Positions 12,835-17,903 of a stretch of DNA of 17,903 nucleotides are shown here, piece after piece. The notes beneath the pieces are model-generated. The model was not told where the DNA came from. It was given only the letters and a program-made list of their open reading frames with translations, and made no database searches. Source of the DNA: Microcaldota archaeon (GTDB lineage Archaea > Iainarchaeota > Iainarchaeia > JAADDC01). The DNA is taken from assembly GCA_027043825.1 (NCBI GenBank), contig JALUER010000019.1, positions 1-17,903 of the forward strand. The letters run 5' to 3'. Numbering within the stretch: the first letter of the stretch is position 1; each line of letters begins with the position of its first letter. The position numbers and the translations under genes are program-made.

Positions 12835-13457
12835 TTCGATGGAGGTTTTAAAATCCTCCTTGTCCGGAGGAAGGAGGAGACCACCGAGGCCACGGCCCCC
12901 TCGAAGCCCACGAAGTTGTGTCCAGCCCCGGATATCTCGAGGTGCCAGTTGCCCCGCTCCCTGTTTTCTCTGAACCGTTTCCTCACGGCCTCCACGTCTA
13001 TTACCTTATCCTCTGTTCCAGTAACCACAATGAAGGGAACCCTCGCCCTTGGGGCAGACTTGGTGAGCCTGTTGAAGTTGTCCAGGTCCTTCCTGCCGAG
13101 TATAACAGCGGTGGAGACCTCGAGATAGTAGTAGCCGTTCCGCATGATCTCGGTGAGGAGGGCCAGCCGGGCCGATACGCTTATACCCAGGACCGGGGAG
13201 AGGAGGACAAGGGCCTTCGTGTTCTCGTCCTGGAGGTAGAGGGAAAGGAGGCCCCCGAAGCTGTGACCCACAAGGATGTGGGGCTCGTCGGGTACCTGCT
13301 TCCTCACGTGGGCGAGGACGTGGGAGGTCCAGCCAAAGCGGTCCGTTATGTCCCAGTACTTCACGTAGGACGACGGGAGACCCACCTCCCTCTCCACCGC
13401 CTCGAAGAGCCCGCTCCGTTCCTTGGCAGCCAGGCCGTGTATGAACACCAGCCTCAT
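12828..13457 (-). CDS. Alpha/beta hydrolase (RBBP9/YdeN-like or esterase)
   Basis: A 209-residue soluble hydrolase. The fold's start LVFIHGLA is at 3-10. The nucleophile elbow GHSFGG (64-69) gives Ser66, the acid is Asp150 (GTEDKVID), and the base is His180 in GAGHNF. There is no signal peptide. The substrate cannot be told from sequence; small size and lack of a large lid suggest an esterase or lipase-like role. The start at ATG 13457 overlaps the stop of the Mre11-like gene (ATGA), so translation is coupled; an in-frame GTG nine bases upstream is less likely. The stop codon doubles as the tRNA-Cys TATA box. Confidence 0.85.
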   Translation of the reverse strand: MRLVFIHGLAAKERSGLFEAVEREVGLPSSYVKYWDITDRFGWTSHVLAHVRKQVPDEPHILVGHSFGGLLSLYLQDENTKALVLLSPVLGISVSARLALLTEIMRNGYYYLEVSTAVILGRKDLDNFNRLTKSAPRARVPFIVVTGTEDKVIDVEAVRKRFRENRERGNWHLEISGAGHNFVGFEGAVASVVSSFLRTRRILKPPSKV

Positions 13458-14671
13458 CCCAACCACTCCGTTATGGTGCCCTTCTTCGCCCCCTTCCCAC
13501 TCCCGTTGAGGAGGATGTCGAGCGCCTCGTCGTCCTTCCCCTCCAGGAGCCTCTTCACGGCCATCTCCACCTCGTCGCTCCAGAGCTCCCCCATGAGACG
13601 CTTCAACTCCTCCACGAAGGCGTCCTCGCTGAAGGCCTCCACGTCAACGCTGTTCCTTATCTCCCGGAGCCTCTCCACGAAGGCATCCTCCCTCCGATCA
13701 AAGAGGTAGATCATGGCCCTTCCCTTGAAGGCCTTCCTCAGGGACTCCTCACTCACTACACCCCTACGCTCCCCCACCAGGACGACCTTGACGAGGGGGG
13801 TGGGCCCCGTGTGTCCCTGGAGCACCTCCTCCACCTTCCTTACTATCTCCTCCACGTCATCGGAGCTTTCCACCCGGTAGGCCCTTCTCACCCCCGGTAT
13901 CTCGACCCGCTCCACGTACTTTCCCTCTATGATGTAGACGATCCGGGGCTGGTTCATCTCCCCCTCCTTCAGCCTCGTTATCACAGTACTTCCCGGTATC
14001 AGGAAGCGCTTTCCGTTCACTTCCTTGTCCACTATCCAGTGGAGGTGGCCGCCCAGGTAGAGGTCGAAGCCCTCCGGGAATAGGGAAGGGGGGACGAGAA
14101 CCTCCCTCGTGTAGGAGGGGTAGAGTCCCTCCACCGGCTGGTGGAAGAGGAAGTAGGAGGGGGAGGAACAGGAGATCCCCCTGTACTGCTTTATGTAAGA
14201 GAGGACGTACTTGTCGGGCACGTAGCCCATCCCCACGATGCAGACCTGTTCCCCGTCCTTCTCTATTACTACCTTCCGTCTGTGGGCGTATATGAAGTTC
14301 GGGAGGTGGGAGAGGAGAGTGTAGAGGTTCCTCTCTCCCTCCATGAAGTCGTGGTTCCCGTGGACCGCCACGAAGGGCACTCTGTCAGCCACCCTCTCCT
14401 CCAAGAGGTTTCCCCTCAGGTCGTATACCCTCACCCTATAACTCCCCTTGGGAAGGGAACGGATGAGATCCATTACCTCGTGGATGAGGATGGCGTCGGG
14501 CCGCCGGGTGTCGAAGAGGTCCCCTCCGTGGAAGTAGACGTCCACACCCCTTTCCTTCCCAATCTCCAGGGCCCTCTCCATGCCCAGTATGGCATCCTGG
14601 CGCCTCTCCGGGTACACCCGGGTTCTCCTGGCAAACCCAACGTGGGTGTCTGAGAGGAAGAGGGCCTTCAC
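13454..14671 (-). CDS. Mre11/SbcD-like metallophosphoesterase (DNA repair nuclease family)
   Basis: A 405-residue calcineurin-type phosphoesterase. Metal motifs occur in order: DTH (8-10), GGDLFD (49-54), GNHD (105-108), FHQP (176-179) and GGHLHW (207-212), all intact. This order and the C-terminal region match the Mre11/SbcD DNA repair exonuclease family, but no Rad50 gene is adjacent, so it may be a stand-alone paralogue. The last residues, GTITEWLG, resemble the hydrophobic end of a PCNA-binding box and the FEN1 tail in this window. The start is GTG 14671 because a TATA box (GGTTTTAACC, 14704-14695) is about 28 bases upstream and the fold begins at once (MKALFLSDTH). A GTG at 14689 would add six Ser-rich residues. 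The alpha/beta hydrolase follows in an ATGA overlap. Confidence 0.87.
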   Translation of the reverse strand: MKALFLSDTHVGFARRTRVYPERRQDAILGMERALEIGKERGVDVYFHGGDLFDTRRPDAILIHEVMDLIRSLPKGSYRVRVYDLRGNLLEERVADRVPFVAVHGNHDFMEGERNLYTLLSHLPNFIYAHRRKVVIEKDGEQVCIVGMGYVPDKYVLSYIKQYRGISCSSPSYFLFHQPVEGLYPSYTREVLVPPSLFPEGFDLYLGGHLHWIVDKEVNGKRFLIPGSTVITRLKEGEMNQPRIVYIIEGKYVERVEIPGVRRAYRVESSDDVEEIVRKVEEVLQGHTGPTPLVKVVLVGERRGVVSEESLRKAFKGRAMIYLFDRREDAFVERLREIRNSVDVEAFSEDAFVEELKRLMGELWSDEVEMAVKRLLEGKDDEALDILLNGSGKGAKKGTITEWLG

Positions 14672-14694
14672 GGATGAAGAACTTGTCACCTAAT

Positions 14695-14730
14695 GGTTAA
14701 AACCGTGCTACCAGCGAAAGCCGTTAAAAC
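14695..14730. promoter_or_regulatory. Divergent TATA boxes of the Mre11-like gene and aglB
   Basis: GGTTTTAACC on the minus strand (14704-14695) is about 28 bases before GTG 14671. GTTAAAAC (14723-14730, plus strand) is about 27 bases before the aglB ATG at 14754. Both transcripts would be leaderless. The two boxes share the core GTTAAAAC. Confidence 0.6.
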
Positions 14731-14753
14731 CATCCTCCTGCTAAATTGAAGGG

Positions 14754-17171
14754 ATGGAAAGGAGACACCTCATTCTCCTCTTCGTCGCCGTGGCACTCTT
14801 TGCCATAGCCACTCGTTCCTTCCTCTACCACTGGGACAAGATCTTCGGCATAGACTCCTACTGGTTCGCCCGGATAAGCAAGTACGTCTTCGAGTACGGA
14901 TACCCCCTCATTCCCGACCCCCTCTACTCCTGGTCCTTCGAGCACTATCACTACCTCAAGGAGCTTACCCTCTACTTCCCTGCCTGGTACTATAAACTGA
15001 CGGGACACACCGTTTTTGAAAGGGAGTTATGGCTGGACGTCTTCAAGGATCTGGGGGTTATATTCGGGACTCTTGGAAGCGTGGTGGCTGGACTCATAGG
15101 CCTCGCCCTCGGAGGGCCGGTGGCCGGCGTGCTATCTGGCTTTTTCGCCGCCACGAATCCTGGATACGTCTACAGAACCATGGCAGGGTTCTTCGAGGAC
15201 GACGCACCTGGCCTCTTCTTCTATCTCCTGGGCGTATACCTCATCATAGAGGGACTTAGGAGGAAGGAGAAGAAGCAGAGATGGGCCTTCTTCATAGGCG
15301 GAGCAATTGCCTGGCTCCTGGAGGGCATGTCCTGGAAGGCCTTCCACCTCGTCACCTATACTTTCCTCCTCTTCGCCGTCTTCTACGTGGGCCGCCTCAT
15401 CTGGGACGTCATAAGGGAGCGGTTCACCCTCAAGAGGCACCTCCATGGGGCACTCCTCACCGTGGCCCTTTCCTTTGTGTTCTGGCTGATATGGAGGACC
15501 TGGGCCCTCAGAACCGCCATTAAAACCATTTCCATAACGGGCTTCCTCTCCACCAACATAAACTACGTGGGAGCGGCTGTTCTCCTCGCCCTGGGAACCC
15601 ACCCACTCGTGCCGGTTTTCATGGCCCTCTTCGGCTACTATATGGTCCTTGCCCTGAGGGAGAGGGACAAGAAGTTCCTGGCCTACGCCGTGGCATCCTT
15701 CCTCCTGGCCCTTCCCTTCATAGGGTTCTCGGCCTCCCACGGCTTCGCCACCCTCGTCACGCTCCCCGATGGCAGGGAGACCTACATAGGCTACGGAGAG
15801 GCTTTCAAGCAGATAGGCGGCAATGTACCAGGTGTGGACTTCTACCAGATGCTCTTCGGCTCCGCCATGCTCATCTTCCTCTCCCAACTCATAGGCTCCT
15901 TCACGGCCCTCCTCCTCGACAGGAAGGACATCGTTGACAGGAAGAACTGGAAGGACGTGGCCCTCCTCTTCGTGGCCCTCCTCGTCATACCATCCCTGGC
16001 TTACTTCTTCAACGGCAGAACGGTGCTCGACCCCTTCCTCCACAACAGGTTCGGTGTCCTGGAGCAGAGGAACACGGTCATCGGCTTCACGGTGGTGGAG
16101 GAGCGCTACGGGTACTTCTTCTGGTCCCCCAAGTACTCCTGGCTCGCCCTCATCCCCCTCTTCATAGCCCCCTTCGTGGTGGTGAGGACCCACCGGAAGG
16201 AATGGATTCTCTTCCTGGCCTTCCTCACGCTGACCCTCTACGTGGGCTGGATAAAGCTCAAGTTCTGCTACTACTTCGGTCCCACGGTGGGGATAGTGGC
16301 AGGCCTCTTCTTCGCGGAGGCGTGGAACCACGTCAAGGAAAGGGAACGGTGGAAAAAGGCCTATCCCTTCTTCCTCCTCCTCATGGTGCTCGCCCTCCTG
16401 GCCACGGGCATCTTCCACACGGTGGGGAGGATACCCACCCTCCTCAACGACTACGAGGTAAACGAGGCCATCAACCTGGCCCCCATGGCATCGGACACCA
16501 CCTGGATAAGGGGGCCCGACTACCTCGGGGCTTTCGAGTTCCTTGACAAGAACACAGACAGGAACGCCCCCATATTTAACTGGTGGGGTGTGGGCAACTG
16601 GCTAACCTTCTTCACGGAGCATCCGGTGGCCACGGATCCCACCAACGCAATCCGTCAGGCAAACGAGTTCGTGGCCTCCATGATGCTCTCCGACGCCAAT
16701 ACGGCATACCAAAAGATAAAGGAAAGGAACTTCGAATACGTTTTCTGGATAAGGGACTACGTCTATGCAGCGGACAGCTTTGCCCTCTACGCTTACGGGT
16801 ACGGAGGGGACTTCCAGAGGGCGCGGGAGGTGGCATCACAGTATACTTTCTTCCTCACCCAGCCCTGCCAGAAGGCCACCGTGGGCAACTACTACAACTG
16901 CGGGACCGCCCAGAGGCCCTTCTGGGTGGACGCGGACATCTACGAGAAGGCCCCGCCGGTTTTCTTGGCCCCCCTCGACTACAACGCGCTCCCGAAGATA
17001 CGGGCAGGTAATACCCTCTACGGGGTATATAGGCTCAACGACAGACTCGTCATCGTCTCGGAGAAGATGAACGAGAGCCTGATGTTCACCCTCTGGAAGG
17101 GAGGAAACCAACACTTCGTGCCAGTATACGTCTCACCCACGGGATACATAACGATATACAAGATAGAATAG
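14754..17171 (+). CDS. aglB: Oligosaccharyltransferase AglB (STT3 family)
   Basis: An 805-residue membrane enzyme that moves a glycan from a polyprenyl phosphate carrier to Asn in N-x-S/T of secreted proteins. The N-terminal half has about a dozen hydrophobic segments (5-545). The first external loop carries the acidic motif FGIDSYW (D34), and the second acidic motif is EDD (148-150). TVVEE (446-450) may be the EL5 TIxE-like site. The C-terminal domain is extracytoplasmic. The signature normally WWDYG reads WWGVG (610-614), confirmed base by base, and the flanking NWLTFFTEHPVATDPTN fits the family. The Asp to Gly change is unusual and could alter acceptor recognition. Leaderless start with TATA at 14723. 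The gene stands alone; no other agl genes are visible apart from the lipid-carrier candidate at 11818-12717. Confidence 0.92.
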   Translation: MERRHLILLFVAVALFAIATRSFLYHWDKIFGIDSYWFARISKYVFEYGYPLIPDPLYSWSFEHYHYLKELTLYFPAWYYKLTGHTVFERELWLDVFKDLGVIFGTLGSVVAGLIGLALGGPVAGVLSGFFAATNPGYVYRTMAGFFEDDAPGLFFYLLGVYLIIEGLRRKEKKQRWAFFIGGAIAWLLEGMSWKAFHLVTYTFLLFAVFYVGRLIWDVIRERFTLKRHLHGALLTVALSFVFWLIWRTWALRTAIKTISITGFLSTNINYVGAAVLLALGTHPLVPVFMALFGYYMVLALRERDKKFLAYAVASFLLALPFIGFSASHGFATLVTLPDGRETYIGYGEAFKQIGGNVPGVDFYQMLFGSAMLIFLSQLIGSFTALLLDRKDIVDRKNWKDVALLFVALLVIPSLAYFFNGRTVLDPFLHNRFGVLEQRNTVIGFTVVEERYGYFFWSPKYSWLALIPLFIAPFVVVRTHRKEWILFLAFLTLTLYVGWIKLKFCYYFGPTVGIVAGLFFAEAWNHVKERERWKKAYPFFLLLMVLALLATGIFHTVGRIPTLLNDYEVNEAINLAPMASDTTWIRGPDYLGAFEFLDKNTDRNAPIFNWWGVGNWLTFFTEHPVATDPTNAIRQANEFVASMMLSDANTAYQKIKERNFEYVFWIRDYVYAADSFALYAYGYGGDFQRAREVASQYTFFLTQPCQKATVGNYYNCGTAQRPFWVDADIYEKAPPVFLAPLDYNALPKIRAGNTLYGVYRLNDRLVIVSEKMNESLMFTLWKGGNQHFVPVYVSPTGYITIYKIE

Positions 17172-17175
17172 AAAC

Positions 17176-17469
17176 TTACTTCTTTTTCTTCCCGCCGCGC
17201 TTCTTGCCGAGCGCCTTCTTCCTCTTCTTCTCGAGAACCCGCCTGTCCTCCCGGACTACCTTTTCCCTCCAGTCCCTGAAGGATATGCCTCTGTGCTTGG
17301 CACAGGATATACAGACGTAGACCTTCTCGGCGCCCCATCCAACAAATTCGATCTCCTGGGTGTTGTCCAGGGCAGCCAGCCAAGAAGGCTTCTTGTAGAG
17401 GGGTATCGCCTTGTCCCTGGGGACCTTACGCCCGCAGTAGATACAGGTCACGTAGGTGATCTTGCCCAT
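17176..17469 (-). CDS. rps26e: Small ribosomal subunit protein eS26-like
   Basis: A 97-residue basic protein with two CxxC knuckles (C9/C12 in CIYCGR and C53/C56 in CISC), forming a zinc site, and the family pattern CGRxVPxDKAI plus YVCISCAKHRGI. The C-terminal 20 residues are nearly all Lys/Arg/Gly, for rRNA contact. In ribosomes of eukaryotes and some archaea eS26 sits near the mRNA exit channel and the 3' end of 16S/18S RNA. The start at ATG 17469 is preceded by GGTGA four bases away; the open frame upstream crosses the promoter. It lacks the longer basic N-terminus of crenarchaeal eS26, so a zinc-ribbon relative is an alternative. It is divergent from taw3 and ends 4 bases from the convergent aglB. 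Confidence 0.8.
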   Translation of the reverse strand: MGKITYVTCIYCGRKVPRDKAIPLYKKPSWLAALDNTQEIEFVGWGAEKVYVCISCAKHRGISFRDWREKVVREDRRVLEKKRKKALGKKRGGKKKK

Positions 17470-17502
17470 GGAGTCACCCAAGGAAAGTGGGGAAGGAGAA
17501 GG

Positions 17503-17510
17503 TTTAAAAT
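17503..17510. promoter_or_regulatory. TATA element TTTAAAAT shared by eS26 and taw3
   Basis: It is the only TATA-like sequence in the gap. Its palindromic core TTTAAA is 24-27 bases before the GTG of taw3 (17530), and about 37 bases before the eS26 ATG, leaving an 11-base leader with GGTGA. One TBP site could be used in both orientations. Confidence 0.5.
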
Positions 17511-17529
17511 GGATGGAGTAATTTCTACC

Positions 17530-17903
17530 GTGGACCCTTGGAAGGCCTACCGGGAGCACCACCTCAGGAGGCTGGAGGAGGCGAAGAAGTCAGGAGAGGT
17601 GGATATCCCAATAATTCCGCTCCTGGACACCGTGAACAGGGTTCCTGATGCGGTGACCACTTCCTCCTGCTCCGGACGGATCATCCTCTTAGGGACTGAC
17701 GAGGGGGAGTCCAAGGCGGCGTCCTTCTTCCACAGGAAGTGGCACAGGCCCGTAATGGTGGAAGAAATCCTGGAGGGCTACAGAGACTTCAGGGGAGAAG
17801 TCCTTTGGTTCAAGCAGGATCCCTTCATCCTCCACGTCTCCACGAGGACCCTGGACCTGGCTATCGAACTGGTGGAGGGGGCCCGGCGGGCAGGGATCAA
17901 GAT
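17530..17903 (+). CDS. taw3: Taw3/TYW3, wyosine N4-methyltransferase (5' part, runs off the right edge)
   Basis: 124 codons are visible of a SAM-dependent enzyme that methylates a wybutosine intermediate at position 37 of tRNA-Phe. Family marks: an N-terminal helix-rich segment (WKAYREHHLRRLEEAK), then VDIPIIPLLDTVN (24-36), the hallmark TTSSCSGRI at 43-51 and HRKWH near 70. Start: GTG 17530 is about 24-27 bases after the TTTAAAAT box and gives the usual N-terminus; an in-frame ATG at 17509 overlaps the box itself and is less likely. The C-terminal part with the remaining SAM-site residues is outside the window. Confidence 0.9.
   Translation, partial: MDPWKAYREHHLRRLEEAKKSGEVDIPIIPLLDTVNRVPDAVTTSSCSGRIILLGTDEGESKAASFFHRKWHRPVMVEEILEGYRDFRGEVLWFKQDPFILHVSTRTLDLAIELVEGARRAGIK

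Noticed and set aside
15132..16418. 428-codon minus-strand open frame inside aglB
   Set aside because: It is antisense to an obvious STT3 gene, the protein is mostly Glu/Gly/His/Pro, and the codon pattern is the mirror of the real frame.
17470..17562. Longer eS26 start upstream of 17469
   Set aside because: It would cross the TATA element and the taw3 start. ATG 17469 has GGTGA upstream and gives the family N-terminus.
1..17903. CRISPR array, IS element or prophage
   Set aside because: No regularly spaced repeats, no terminal inverted repeats with a transposase, and no phage genes. The leftmost partial gene could be mobile but is too short to call.

Overview
The window comes from an archaeon, probably a thermophile. 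The gene set says archaea: FtsZ, aMBF1, proteasome-activating nucleotidase (PAN), FEN1 with a PCNA-binding tail, AglB, eS26, Taw3 and an archaeal 7S SRP RNA. Core promoters are TATA boxes of TTTAA/TTTATA type, and most promoter-proximal genes have their start codon about 27 bases after the box, so they look leaderless. Arginine is written mainly AGG/AGA and isoleucine often ATA. The lineage cannot be fixed from the window. FtsZ, PAN and bacterial-type SerRS are widespread, whereas eS26 is better known from TACK/Asgard/Korarchaeal groups than from classical Euryarchaeota.

Layout, left to right. 1-505: a truncated minus-strand gene, a candidate structured RNA and tRNA-Ser(GGA). 506-1349: 7S SRP RNA followed 12 bases later by a membrane-anchored Lon-fold peptidase on the same strand. 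1350-2618: ftsZ with a long upstream region holding repeated GTTAT/ATAAC elements. 2615-4224: minus operon of aMBF1 and a site-2-type metalloprotease. 4264-7617: plus operon of PAN, FEN1 and a Cys-rich membrane-anchored protein. 7595-10823: minus strand with tmk, serS and a secreted, C-terminally anchored protein. 10897-11840: type I IPP isomerase, an antisense-oriented H/ACA-like RNA gene and a 77-residue orphan. 11818-14671: minus strand with an Mre11-like nuclease, an alpha/beta hydrolase, tRNA-Cys(GCA) and a PAP2/polyprenol-kinase fusion. 14754-17171: aglB. 17176-17903: eS26 and, divergently, the 5' part of taw3.

Two themes stand out. Lipid carrier and surface glycosylation: Idi (isoprenoid precursor), the PAP2-kinase fusion (a plausible recycler of polyprenyl phosphate), AglB (oligosaccharyltransferase) and secreted proteins rich in N-x-S/T sites. 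Membrane and cytosolic proteolysis: a Lon-fold peptidase, an S2P-type protease and PAN lie within 5 kb.

The most unusual organisation is that two stable RNAs (7S RNA and tRNA-Cys) are each followed within 11-14 bases by a membrane-protein gene that carries a Shine-Dalgarno sequence, while most other first genes appear leaderless. The most promising less-described items are the PAP2-kinase fusion, the RNA-mRNA dicistrons, the H/ACA-like RNA, and the changed signature residues in AglB (WWGVG), PAN (tail ending HFG) and thymidylate kinase.
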